Below, piece after piece: positions 1-11,681 of a DNA stretch of 64,000 nt (position 1 is its first letter; every line of letters begins with the position of its first letter). The DNA is from Mastacembelus armatus (Eukaryota > Chordata > Actinopteri > Synbranchiformes > Mastacembelidae), in NCBI RefSeq assembly GCF_900324485.2, contig NC_046650.1, forward strand, positions 6,709,828 through 6,773,827, read 5' to 3'. Under the pieces are notes generated by a model. The model searched no databases and was not told where the DNA came from. It saw only the letters and a list, made by a program, of their open reading frames with translations. Position numbers and translations under genes: made by a program.

Positions 1-354
1 AGCTGTTTTCTCCGTAAAACCAATTTGTCAGGCGAACATAGCTAGGCTCACAGTTTTGTGTCACCAAATACATCAGTGTTAGCCGACCTTCACAGGAATA
101 GCGTTAGCGGCCACCAACACACTTAGCTTCAACTTTTCACAGCAGAAGCTCAGGAAATGTCAGCTGGATAAAGCTGGATGGGGATGACAGCCCCTCCGAG
201 CTAGTTGGCTAAGCTAAATGTAGAGTCTTTGTGTCTCAGCATCTTCAAGTGCACATTTAAAATCACCAAAAACAAAACAACAACAACAGAAAACAGTGAG
301 GTTTAGAGAGTGCTGGTTTGTGACAATGTCATCCTCTCAGCGGGTCTGGGTGCC
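1..354 (+). promoter_or_regulatory. b3gat3 promoter and 5' leader region
   Basis: This non-coding stretch precedes the b3gat3 start codon. I see no clear TATA box and no splice site that must be used, so the transcription start is not fixed. An out-of-frame ATG at 326-328 lies 29 bases before the chosen start and could act as a short upstream start if it is in the mRNA. No exon of a divergent gene could be recognised on the other strand. Confidence 0.4.
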
Positions 355-2313
355 ATGGCAACAAGGATGAAGCTGAAGCTGAAGACTGTATTTGTGCTCT
401 ACTTCATGGTTTCTCTGCTGGGCCTGGTCTACGCACTGATGCAGCTTGGTGAGTAGAGTAAGACAAAAAGACCAAGGGTGATTTCCTTTGTTCAGACAGA
501 ATAAAAACACTCTTTTTATTTTGCTGACATTTGGACTCAGTGTTAAGTGCATCATATGCTGTCTCTAAGTGTAATGCATATGCTGTATGGTATTCAAATA
601 ACAATCTAATGCACTTAATTAAAGATGTATGTGCAAAATTTAATTCAGGATGGTATAAAAACTCAGCGATGTCTTTTGTGTTTGGTCCCTAATGCCGTGC
701 ATACAGGTCAGCGCTGTGACTGCACAGAGCATGACCGTACCATATCTCGGCTGCGGGGGGAGCTGCACCATGTTAAGGAGCAGATGAGGAAGTTAGAGGT
801 GACCAAACAACCCCAGAAACAACCAGCCAAGTCCTCCCTGCCTACCATCTTTGTCATCACCCCAACATACGCGAGGTAGTCTTCCTTACTTCATTCCCTG
901 TTCACTCATTTGCTTCATCTCCTACTAATGATTTCTGTCTCTGTCCATGTCCAGGCTGGTGCAGAAGGCAGAGCTGACTCGTTTGTCGCAGACGTTCCTC
1001 CATGTTCCTCAGCTCCACTGGATTGTGGTGGAGGACTCGCCTCACAAGACACAACTGGTGACCGACCTCCTGTTTAAGAGCGGCCTGACATACACACACC
1101 TACACATGCCCACTGCCAAGGACCGCAAACTACAGGAGGTGGGTGGAGACAAAAAGTACTTTTCACATTTTATCTAAGTGTGAATCAAACTAATATTTTC
1201 AGGTGTAGTATTCAGTATTTTTCCTCCTTCAAGTACGAACATGAAATTTCATTCTCAATGGTCGTTCTCCAGGGTGACCCCAGCTGGCTGAAGCCTCGGG
1301 GGGTGGAGCAGAGGAATGAGGGTCTACGGTGGCTCAGAGAAGACAGAAGAGCTCAGCCAGGAGGAGACAACCAGCAGGGAGTGGTTTACTTTGCTGATGA
1401 TGATAACACATACAGCCTGAAGATCTTTGAAGAAGTGGGTGTTGTGACTCAACAGGAACAGTGTTATGTTACTGTGTGTGTGTGTTAAATGTTCACTTAC
1501 TAAGGAGGAAAAATAATCGTCCTCTTGTCTTAGATGAGGAATACTCAGCGAGTGTCAGTGTGGCCGGTGGGGCTGGTTGGAGGGATGAAATACGAGAAGC
1601 CAGTGGTTGAAGGAGGAAAGGTCAGTGTTTTACAGTATTCTCATTTGTCAATACACAAAACCTTTTCAGATATCTTGATCATTAAACAGATGTGCCACTT
1701 CATATGAATTGTTAAAGTGAATTTAGTATTTGTGTGATTCTTCTAAGGTCGTCCGCTTTCATACCGGTTGGCGTCCCAGTCGCCCCTTCCCAATGGACAT
1801 GGCTGGATTTGCAGTGTCCCTCAAACTGGTTCTGGCCAATCCAGAGGCTTGTTTTGATGGAGAGGCACCAATGGGCTTCCTGGAAAGCAGCTTCCTCCAG
1901 GGGTTGGTTACGATGGATGAACTGGAACCCAAAGCAGACAACTGCACTAAAGTATGAGCGACACTTCTCAGAAACTTGCAATTCATGTCTGTGTGGATTA
2001 CGTATGTAGTCTTTGGAGACTGCTTACAGAATATATGTGTATTAGTAAAATTCTGGAGAAGATATTTTTTAAGATGAAATGTAATGTGCATTGACATTTT
2101 TTATTTTAATTACATTTAAAGTATATTTTTAAAGACCGTTTTAGTATTTTATTTCCATTCCTTATGTGTGTGTCCGTGTGTGTACGTGTTTGTACGTGTG
2201 TGCGTATTTGGTAGGTACTGGTGTGGCACACACGGACAGAGAAACCGAAGATGAAGAGAGAGGAGGCTCTGCAGGCTCAGGGATTGGGTTCAGACCCTGC
2301 TGTGGAGGTCTGA
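355..2313 (+). CDS. b3gat3: Galactosyl-xylosylprotein 3-beta-glucuronosyltransferase 3 (GlcAT-I), complete, 7 coding exons
   Basis: Coding exons are 355-448, 707-875, 955-1138, 1273-1434, 1534-1620, 1748-1951 and 2215-2313. All introns are GT-AG and the frame closes at 332 residues; human B3GAT3 has 335. The protein is a type II Golgi enzyme of the GT43 family. It adds the glucuronic acid that completes the tetrasaccharide linker of heparan and chondroitin sulfate proteoglycans. Seen: a short basic N-terminus followed by one membrane segment (about residues 10-29); the vertebrate-like stretch [11 protein letters not shown]; the metal-binding DXD motif in [10 protein letters not shown] (Asp191-193); [14 protein letters not shown]; the LESS segment with the expected catalytic base Glu278; and an N-glycosylation site NCT near residue 297. 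The end, GSDPAVEV, mirrors the human SDPAIEV. The ATG at 367 (MKLKLK) matches the human start, so the first four residues may not be used. Confidence 0.97.
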
Positions 2314-2323
2314 AGAACACACA

Positions 2324-2378
<55 letters not shown>

Positions 2379-4013
2379 AGACAGACACAGTGCAAAGCAT
2401 ACTCTGCTGCTAAGTGCTGCATATGTAACTGTGCATTGTAAATACTGTAAAACAGGACACTATCTGTTAGAATTGACATTTAAATTTTCCTCATTGTGAC
2501 TGTATGATTTTGTGTCAGGTAGTATATGTACGTGCGTGTATATAGTAACTGTGCTGACTGTTAGTGTGCGTATCAGGGTTTTCTTTGCTTTTAATGAGTT
2601 ACTTACTTACACAGGATGAGTACTCGGTCTGAAGTTTAAACAGTTGCCTCATGGGGGCACCAAATTAAAATTTTACAAATCCGGGCTGTGAAACTACTGA
2701 TAGATTTCTCATTAAAAAAAAATCTCAACACAGACTTGCATCGTTTGTAGGGTTATACATGTTTACTTGTGCTCAGTGGGAATCCTGCAGTGTAACTCTT
2801 TAGAAAAGTCTTTTTGGCTGAGGTACATCATCGCTGGCTCCAGCCTCCTGTTTCTGTTTCCTCTGTTTTTGTTGGCTCTGATTCGTACTGAGCTTTATCA
2901 GTGCAGCTGCCAACGTCTTGACTGATTCCTGGATAAGAATCATGCAACAATGCACTTTATTCATGCATGGCTTCTGTTTTTGCATGATTAGTGTCCTTAT
3001 GTCTTTATTCAGCCATATAGACGCTGCGATTTGTTTTTAGTCATGTAAAAAAAAAAGCATCATCATCACTATGGGAAGCATTCTAATAATCTAATGCAAC
3101 ATGTCTTATCAAAATGTATGCATTTGCTGTCAATGCAATAGTATTATGTTGCAAATGTAGTGCAAAGTGGCATTTTTGACAATGAAAAGTACTGATGACA
3201 TAAACAGCAGTGGCAGCACACACCAAGTACTGGACAGATCCTAGTAACTAGTTGTTACCTTGTCTTTGTTAAGCTCTCATGCTCATGTGCTGCAAACAAC
3301 TGCTGCAACTTTGCAACACATACATAACAAATACAGAGACGCAGTGGTTCCACACCCAGTTTAGCTTTACGGTTAAAGCTCAGAGTGCATATGCAGATTT
3401 TCACTAGTGTCATAGGACAATAGGTAATTTCATCCAGCATAGGACTCACCATGTATACATTTAGTCAAACATGAAACAAAAAGTCTAGTCTCATTTAGAG
3501 CCTCTGAACAAAGAAACACCACCACCAATGCTCATGTATATTCTTTATGTAGTCAACAAATACAAAACATTCATGTTCTATTTATGCACAGAAAATCACT
3601 TGAATTCGCCTTAAATAGGCTGGAAATCCCTGGTTCTTCACGTTAGCAGTATTTCAAATGTATATTTGAAGAAAGATTCAAATATAAATGGAACTACTTG
3701 AACTGTGATTAATGATCATCCCTGACGTCTTAGAAGAAGATGGAAGAATAAGCAAATTAAGCTCTAAGAAGTGCTCCTCAGTTACTATTGTATGATACTG
3801 TAAAAACAGCTAGTGCCTGCTTAAGTGTAATTAGTGCCTGTAAGTCAGTTCTACACTGCTGTATAATGTATTTATTACTGTAATATTGTCCTTTACGTTG
3901 TATAATGTGATTATGTCTGTTCCTGGCCTTGAAAATAAACCTATATGATAGTAAACATGTTTTTTCCAGGGTCTTTTTTCAAACACAGTGGCAAAATAAA
4001 ATGTGGTTGCAAT
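2314..4013 (+). other. Probable b3gat3 3' UTR and flank
   Basis: No coding signal is visible. The stretch begins with a CA microsatellite. It is then AT-rich and contains a canonical AATAAA at 3934-3939, which could end a b3gat3 3' UTR of about 1.6 kb. Weaker ATTAAA-type signals lie near 2663 and 2712 and could give a short form. Assignment to b3gat3 rests on position and strand only. Confidence 0.4.
2325..2373. repeat. (CA)n microsatellite
   Basis: About 24 CA units start 12 bases after the b3gat3 stop codon, so they probably lie inside its 3' UTR. Confidence 0.95.
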
Positions 4014-4015
4014 AA

Positions 4016-4159
4016 AAGAAGGAGAAGAAGAAGGAGAAGAAGTATTTTATTAATCCCCAAGGGGAAATTCAGTTGTTACAGCAGTTATTAAATTTGAGAT
4101 TATTTAAATTATATTGATTAATAGTACTTAATAAAGTAATTAACTATCTATTTGGGGGG

Positions 4160-4200
<41 letters not shown>

Positions 4201-5045
4201 AGACTTCCTGAATCTTTCAGTCTTGGCTTTAGGGGGAATTAGTCTGTGGCTGAATGAACTTCCCATTTGCCACAGTTCCTAATGAAGTGGGTGGGCAGAA
4301 TTGTCCAGTATGGAGTTTATTTTGTCCACCATCCTCCTCTCTGCCACAGCCTCCAGACTGTCAACAACAGATTTTGCCTTCCTGATCAACTTATTTAGTC
4401 TGTTGGCCTCACCAGCCTTGATGCCACCTCCCCAGCACACAACTGAAAAGAACAGTGCACTCGCTACTCCTGAGGAAGAAGTCTGCTCTGTCCTTTCTTG
4501 AAGAGTGCATCTGTATTGTTTGACCAGTCCAGTTTGTTGTTAATGTGGACTCCAAGGTATTTGTAGGAGTCCACAATCTCTACTTCGTCTCCAAGGATGT
4601 AGACAGGGACTGGGGTTTTCCTGCTCCTCCTAAAGTCCACCACCAGTTCTCTGGTTTTCTTGATACTGAGCTTTAGACAGTTGTTGTTACACCAATCAAC
4701 AAAGCTTTTTATCAAGTGTCTGTATTCCTCATCGTTATTATTGGTGATGCATCCAATGATTGAAGAGTCATCAGAGAACTTTTGGAGGTGACAGGTTCCT
4801 GAGTTGTAGCGGAAGTCTGAGGTGTAGAGTGTAAACAGGAATGGTGCCAGTAGAGTTCCTTGAGGTGCACCGGTGCTGCTCATCACCACATCAGATATGC
4901 ACCCATCTAAGCGAACAAACTGTGGCCGCCCAGTGAGGTAGTCTTTGATCCACTCCACCATGTCTGCTGGAACTTCCATATCCTGCATCGTTGCACTTAG
5001 CAGGTGGGGCTGAATAGTGTTGAAAGCACTTGAAAAGTCAAAAGG
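4016..5045 (-). mobile_element. 5'-truncated LINE of the CR1/L2/Rex1 group
   Basis: Reading the minus strand, an open frame from about 5040 to 4464 gives reverse transcriptase motifs in order. These are the DFSSAFNTI block, STGAPQGTLLAPFLFTLY (the GxPQG block), the active-site variant KFSDDSSIIG, then CLKLSIKKTRELVVDFRR and YKYLGVHINNKLDW. Downstream, in a shifted frame, remains of RLNKLIRKAKSVV are visible, so the 3' coding part is damaged. The 3' UTR ends with the fish-LINE signature GAATTTCCCCTTGGGGATTA near 4050-4070, followed by a CTT-rich tail at 4016-4042. A GT microsatellite (4163-4198) sits in the 3' part. The family name is from recall of motif style; clade placement is moderately sure. 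Confidence 0.85.
4163..4198. repeat. (GT)n microsatellite inside the LINE 3' region
   Basis: Uninterrupted GT units follow a G7 run at 4154-4160. They lie in the non-coding 3' part of the truncated LINE. Confidence 0.95.
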
Positions 5046-5265
5046 TGAAACTTATACATGAGCATGCTGACTGAACTGAATTAAAAACTTAAGCTCTTTG
5101 AGTATTCTCCAGAATCACATCCCACCTTTCCTCTTTGTTGTTGTCTTATTCAATACAACACAAAATTACATTAAATATATGTTGTCCTATATATTGACAT
5201 ACAGGTAATTGTCATTCTGAGGTATTTACCTCCATGCCAGTGCAATCAAAGTTAAATGGAATATA

Positions 5266-5751
5266 CAGTGGGTACGGAAAGTATTCAGACCCCTTTAAAT
5301 TTTTCACTCTTTGTGTCATTGCAGCCATTTGCCAAAATCAAAAAAGTTCATTTTATTTCTCATTAATGTACACTCAGCACCCCATCTTGACAGAAAAAAA
5401 CAGAAATGTAGAAATTTTTGCAAATTTATTAAAAAAGAAAAACTGAAATATCACATGGTCATAAGTATTCAGACCCTGTGCTCAGTATTGAGTAAAAGCA
5501 CCCTTTTGAGCTAGTACAGCCATGAGTCTTCTTGGGAATGATGCAACAAGTTTTTCACACCTGGATTTGGGGAAGAGGTTTTCTTCCAGGATATCTCTGG
5601 ACTGGGCCGCATTCATCTTTCTTTCAATTGCAACCAGTCGTCCTTTATAATACTATATATATATTTTATATATTTAATAATACTATATATATATTTATAT
5701 ATATATACTACAGTACTAATAATACTTATACTAATCTTTCCGTACCCACTG
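5266..5751. mobile_element. Tc1/mariner-type MITE with perfect 16-bp terminal inverted repeats
   Basis: The element starts with CAGTGGGTACGGAAAG and ends with CTTTCCGTACCCACTG, a perfect inverted pair. It is flanked by TA on both sides (5264-5265 and 5752-5753), the target duplication of Tc1/mariner elements. The first 330 bases resemble the end of a fish Tc1-like element (AAAGTATTCAGACCC, a motif shared with the copy at 60898). The middle, 5650-5710, is a run of TATA repeats. It encodes no transposase, so it is a non-autonomous deletion derivative. Confidence 0.9.
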
Positions 5752-6696
5752 TATTTGTGGTGGTCACAGTAATGGCAAAATGACAAAAACATTTGGGTGA
5801 AATAGCCCTTTAAAGCAGGCAGCAAATCCGTATACTGTGTCCTGACAAATGAACACTAAGAGACTTTCTCTGTGCCTTTGCAGATGAAATGTGACCATGA
5901 CCCTTTCTTGTATTTTCAGCCTTTCCTCTTCCCACTCAGTTTACATGTTGACCCAGATTTGTTTAAGAAATGCTGACTTTGCTAAAAAGTTGAAGTCTGT
6001 TATTGTGCTTTATTTGAACCCGAGCCAAGAGCACACCTGTTCTCTGTCTGTGTTGATTCATTCACTGCAGTAGCTTGAAGCAGAGCTGTGACTTAACAGT
6101 GTCACGTTTCCTGACTTGTCCTTCAGCATGTCTTTGCCTATTCACACTCTCCTCTCTAATTGTCTGTTCTAGCTTTAAAATCTGCTCTAATCATCCACCA
6201 TGAGCACCATAACTTGTCCCTGCTTGGCAGTGACCATGGCAACCCTCTGCTGGGGTCTGACATCGTCATCAGTGATTACCTCTAGTGGGCGGGGGTTCTC
6301 CAACTTCAACACAGCTGAGGTTTTTACAGGCCTGTGTGATCAACAACTGTTATCCGCCATCCGCAGGGAAGTGATCCACTCGGTGACCATACATGGAGCA
6401 TTAAAGAGGTGTCTGTCTGCTTCACCACACAACACACACTCACACAGGGCTGGTAAGATGAAGGTGCACCGGGCGGTGAGCAAGTAAAGCTGATGTCAGA
6501 GAGCCACAGGCGAACCGTCTTTCATCCGCAATGATTCACCCGTGGACACACACATACAAGCACATCTGCACACACGCCTCTAGGCCAGACTTTACTTGTG
6601 AGTCTATAAATTGGTTTCATTCATGTCTGTGAAACTATTATCAACTTCACTCTCAGAAGCAACTCAATTCACACTACATTTACTGTGAATGATTTC

Positions 6697-6732
6697 ATGT
6701 GTGTGTGTGTGTGTGTGTGTTAGTGTGTGTGT
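6697..6732. repeat. (GT)n microsatellite
   Basis: GT repeat with one TTA interruption, followed by a further short GT run to 6735. Confidence 0.9.
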
Positions 6733-6876
6733 GTTTATATATGTATGTTTTCCCACTGATGGTGTGTTGTCACATATGTACAGTATGCATGTGTGTGCAT
6801 GCATAGGAAGGTTGTCCCACCCTGACATTGTGTTTACTGTGCAAACAGTAACAAAGCTCATTCATTTTATCTGCAG

Positions 6877-6881
<5 letters not shown>

Positions 6882-6928
<47 letters not shown>
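6882..6928. repeat. (CA)n microsatellite
   Basis: About 23 uninterrupted CA units. Confidence 0.95.
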
Positions 6929-6929
<1 letters not shown>

Positions 6930-7499
6930 TCCAGGGTGTTAGGGTATACCAGCTTATCAATGATGAGTGGTGTTTTACATTTATTAGTAGATATGAATAG
7001 CAAGTAATGACCTTATTTCAGTCCCAGCTTTGTTAGACTTGGGTCACACTATACCTCAAACCACAACACACTGATATTTCTCTTAAATGTTCTTCATATT
7101 GTTGTTAAATTAAGCTGAATTATTAAAAACACTACAGCTTAGGGAAAAGGATTTATTTGTGTTGTCATGATATTATAGGATTTTAAGGAGTTGTAGAAAT
7201 GCTAATGTGGGTTTTATCCTAAAAGGTCTTTTGAATATGATTAATGGTGTGTATGTGTGTTGCGGGTTTGAAATCAGAACTTTATCTCAGAGTCATTGTG
7301 TGTGTAGGCATGTAAAGGATAGAAAGAGTCGGACAAGCAAATAGAGAAAGAGAAAAAGTCCTTGACAGTGTGTGTACCGGGCTGCATGTGTGTGTTTGCC
7401 ATGGTGACGACAGAGCTGCAGGTTAGGGCAGGGTGGCTGTGTGACGTTGTGTGTTGGGAGAGTATACTGAGCGTTCAGTCATTCACTCAGACCCACACA

Positions 7500-10400
7500 C
7501 ACTGACACACACACACGGGAGACTCCCCGCTGCTCGCACGCACGAAGAGAAAGGAGACAACGGCAAGACATCAGGTAAGACTTCCAACTGTTAATCTAAA
7601 AAAAACTCTGTTTCTCGCTGTGACATTTAATGCCTTTACTCGGTGCACCATAAAGTTAATAAGAAAAGAGACCGACTTTCACTTTACGACTCCCCTGCTT
7701 CCTCTAACAGGACACACCAGGATGTTTGAGTCATTTATTCTCATTTTTTGAATCCTGATTGTTCAGACTTAATACTATATTATTATATTACAGTTTTATT
7801 TGTTTGCTTTTTCTACATTCTCAGCAATATATCATTCAGTTGTAAAGGTGCATCTGCTGGTGTCTCTTTCTTTCCTGACGTCTTCACTGTTTCCTTTTTT
7901 TGTTCTGATCATATTCAGTGAGATCTATCTTAATCTTTACTTTGTAATCTTACAGCCGGCAGATGCTTCGAATTTTGAAACATCAGGTGATCCCTGCACA
8001 GAATGCAATTATCTGAATTTCTCTCCTTTCTGTCTACTCTGTACGTTGCAACTAGTGTTTAAGCAAAATGAAAATGTTTCCTGGCACATCCTGACTGACT
8101 TTCTAAAGGTCGATTTAAGTGAGCTATAGAACGAAAATGTGGCCTAGTATGTGCTATATACTGGCTGCTTCCTCAGGGAAAAGGTTTGACATTTTGGGAA
8201 ATACATTGTTCACCTTCAAAAGATGAATTACTCCTCATGTGTGTGTAGAGTAAATGAAGGTGAAAGTAGATCCAGGAGATGGTCAGCCTAATTAACCAAG
8301 ATACTGATTGATAAGTGGAGGAAAAAGAAAGAGAAATCTGAACCTGGTGTTTTTTAATTCTTTAGTTTTTCTACAAAATTGGACAAACAAGAGTTAATGT
8401 GTTAGATTAGTGAACTTTAGGGCTGTTTGTTTCGTCTTTGGACAGAGCCAAGGTTCCTGTTTTACCCTGCCTTTGGTCGTTAAGCTACGCTAACCATTTA
8501 CGGAACATTTTCCTAACCACTGGTGAGCAACCAATTTTTATGATTTGCTAGACTCATGTTTGATGAATTTAGCAAATTTGCTTCCACGTCCTTTTAACAT
8601 AATTGAGAATGAGCCAACAGTTCGGCAGACTTGGCAATGAGAGGAAGTCACTGATAGGGCAGTGATTTTGGCTTCTGTTCAGCATCCAACTGGTTGTACA
8701 AGTGTCAAAGTCTGACTGTGTGTGTGCATGTGTTTGACTTCAGCTGAAAGTGCACTGGATCTCCAGCTCTGACACTGAGTTATCATCACAACCCTGATAA
8801 CACAGACTACCACACAGTCTCTCTCTCACACGCACGTATTTGGACACAGTCAAGTCAAGAGTAGAACTTTGGGTAAAAACTACAATGTCCAAAAGATTAT
8901 TGTCATTTTTTTCCTCCATAAACATCATGTCATACTTGCATAGCAGATCACATACCACCCTACACAGATAAAATGTAGATACACACATGTGCCCCTGATG
9001 ATAACATTAAAATGTGAATATTTTCCCCTTTTGGTTTCATTTCATACGATTGTTTGATTGTTCTTCTTTTTTTATCATCTGTCATCTGTCCTAGACTTTA
9101 TTAAATTCTCTGGTTTTAAGACTGAGAGTGCAAAAAAAAAAGGGACCCAGTGAGTGAGGGTGAGGGCAGGGTTATGTAACAGCATTGAGCTAATCTCTCT
9201 TGCCCTTTCTTTCTCGAAGGTAACCATAAAAAGAAGTGTGTGAGACGTAAGGGTGCAGCAGAGGACACAAGAAGTGAACGAGAAAGAAGAGTCAGAGAGA
9301 GAAAAGATGACAATCGGCAAGAACTCCAGGAAGACCTCTGTCCGGAGCTCCATCAGGGCCCCGAAGTTTCTGGACAAATCCAGTGGCTTCTACGGTCGCC
9401 TTGATGAGCCAGAGACTACAGAAGAAGTGAGGGGCACGAAAGTGGAGGGGGATAAGGTAGAGGATGGCAGCCCAACTCCAACTGTGGTGCACAGTTCTGA
9501 GGCAGATGACAGGGAAGAGGCAGAGGGATATGACTTCAATGAAGGGGTGATAGAAGACGACGGGGAGACTCTCCTCCAGAGGAAACCCAGCCGCCGCAGC
9601 AGCAGGTGGAGAAGAAGCTCCAGGAGGAAGCAGAAAGAGGGGAGAGCAGAGGAGGACTCACCCCGAGATGAGAGGCCCAGCCTGAGCACGGAAAGTCCAG
9701 CTGACCCCCAGGTTCTAGACCATACTATGGTAATGACTGAAGTAGAGACGGAGAGACTTAAAAAGGTAGAGAAAGAAAACGAGAAGGCAGGGAAAGGGAA
9801 GGAGCCTGCGCTTGTTCACTTTCCGACTCGAGAGGAAGCGGATGACCAGGTCCTGATCAGAGACAAGAAGAGGGGGAGAGAATGGGAGGGAGAGGAAGAG
9901 AGGAAGACGAAAAGGGGACAAGAGGAGGAGATGAAGGTGGTAAAGAGGAACACAGTGAAGAATTACCGCAAGGTGAGAAAAAGAAACATTGCTATCAGAA
10001 TTTTGCAGAAGAAACTAATATTAACTTCTAGTTTCTGTACCTCTGTGAATATGCATTAATTATTCAACTTCACCCATCAGGTTAAACATTAAACCCCTCA
10101 AAGTTACATAACTGAGTTTGTGGAACAAATTAGTGAAGTTCTTGATCCACATCCTCCACATGCTGCACACTGAGCAGTTAATCTCCAAGGAAACAATCAT
10201 ACCACCTTAAAAATAGACTGCCACCAGGGGTAAGGTACAACAGCCACTGGTGCATGTCACCAACTCATTAGATGGCCTCATCTGATAGGATCTTTTCTTT
10301 AAATCACGTTTTAAAACAGGAAGAAAATAGGCTTTTAGCAGTACAACCACAAGCAGTCGAGATAAATCTGCTGCATGTTCCTGTATCTTATTCACATGTT

Positions 10401-11681
10401 CCTAAAGATTTTCCGCATTCGTTGAAACTAGTGCACAGAGGTGACATTCCTGTGCCTCCTGTATCATGTACTTTGATCAGGGAACTAAGTACACCAGCGA
10501 TGACGCGCCCACTAAACCCACACCGTAAAAACATTCCACCGCTTTTAACCAGTCAGCTGCAGCCTCGGGCCTCAGGGTTTGACCGCCTCTCAGATAAGAC
10601 CACATTCACACCCAAAGCCACAGAGTTTGTCCACAGAACATTAGTTTCTGTGTCAGAGTGTTGCAATAATACCTGTATGTAAATAAGAATCCGGTTTCTG
10701 CTCACTCTCCATATCGGAGAAGTGCTGGTTGAATATTTTTTAATGGCCTAAAATCACTGGTTACTTTGGCAACAGGGTAAAAATAAATCTAACAAGATGA
10801 TAAACTAACAAAATGATAAACAGTGAAAGAGTAAGGAAAAAAAGATAGACTTCTGCTACACAAAGTGAAGTGTAGCTGTGATGAACTTGTGATATACAAG
10901 GACATTTTCAATCAGTCAAGTAAATCCTTGACTTCTGAATTGGCTTCTAGTGAAAAAGTGATAAATACAAGCTGTAGAGAGGGTACAGATCAAAACATTA
11001 CAGCCAAATAACTCAGGATGAATTTGCTTTAATTTTCCAGTGAGTAAATAATTTTTAAATAAATACAAATGAGCAACCTTGTCTACATAATGCCCAGCGC
11101 TTGTATTGACAGTTTCCTGGGAAGTTCCCTGGAAACAGTCATGTCATTTTGCAGCTTTCACAGCACCAATAAATGAGCCTATTTACAGATTAGGCCAGCT
11201 GAACATGCAAAACTGTACAAGTCAACATCATTTGTATCGGAAATGGAAAGTTGCTTAAAGACTTGGCATAACTCAAATAAATATGGTGACCCATGAGGTA
11301 AAAAAGAATAAAACTCAACAGAAGAGACACTAAATTAACATCTTAGCACTCATTCATTTAGCTGCAGCATGACACAGGAAATACATGTGTTTGATGTCTG
11401 TAGAAAAGGTATTAATACTGTTGCCATGCTATTGTTGATTTTCCTCTTCACTCATATGTTACAATCGTTTTCAGGTGATCCTTGTGTAATATTTCTGACC
11501 CCGCTAACCTTTACACTCTTGTTCCCATCAGGCCTTGGACAGAGCATTTCGTCGTGGCTGGGAGGCCTTTATCACCAACATCTACAGCGTCACACTCACG
11601 CCTGTGACGTCATCCTCGCCACCTTCCCCTTCGTCAAAGAAGAAGCATCAGCACAGCTCCGTCTTGGCAGAGTTTCAGTAG
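7500..11681 (+). CDS. Uncharacterised gene for a charged, low-complexity 271-residue protein; one leader exon and two coding exons
   Basis: A non-coding first exon probably ends at 7574 (CATCAG then GTAAGA). The second exon starts after a strong pyrimidine tract at about 9220; its ATG is at 9307 and it ends at 9972. The third exon is 11532-11681 and ends in TAG. The junction is in phase 0 and gives 222 plus 49 residues. The first 220 residues are rich in Glu, Lys, Arg and Ser with no visible domain, signal peptide or membrane segment. They look disordered and basic/acidic mixed, with Arg/Ser clusters near residues 95-110. The last exon reads [20 protein letters not shown], a compact aromatic/amphipathic segment that looks folded, then a Ser/Pro tail, SSKKK, and a His-rich stretch. 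I do not recognise the family. Splice sites and codon quality support a real gene; function is unknown. Confidence 0.7.
9973..11531 (+). other. Second intron of the uncharacterised gene
   Basis: GT-AG intron of 1.56 kb. It holds a 136-codon ATG open frame (10272-10682) without recognisable features. Otherwise it is AT-rich and unremarkable. Confidence 0.55.

Larger units (their letters stand above)
5752..7480. other. Intergenic stretch, microsatellite-rich
   Basis: I see no convincing gene here. Open frames are short or run through CA/GT repeats. Two microsatellites lie at 6697-6732 (GT) and 6882-6928 (CA). A 288-base open frame at 6200-6487 has no recognisable domain and no splice support. 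Confidence 0.5.

Noticed and set aside
6200-6487. 95-codon frame considered as an exon of an unknown gene
   Set aside because: No matching donor or acceptor and no recognisable domain; left as intergenic.
9253-9306. Longer N-terminus for the uncharacterised protein
   Set aside because: The upstream in-frame start would be GTG; the first ATG is at 9307.
10272-10682. 136-codon ATG frame inside the intron of the uncharacterised gene
   Set aside because: No domain, no splice links and no homology that I recognise; length is possible by chance.
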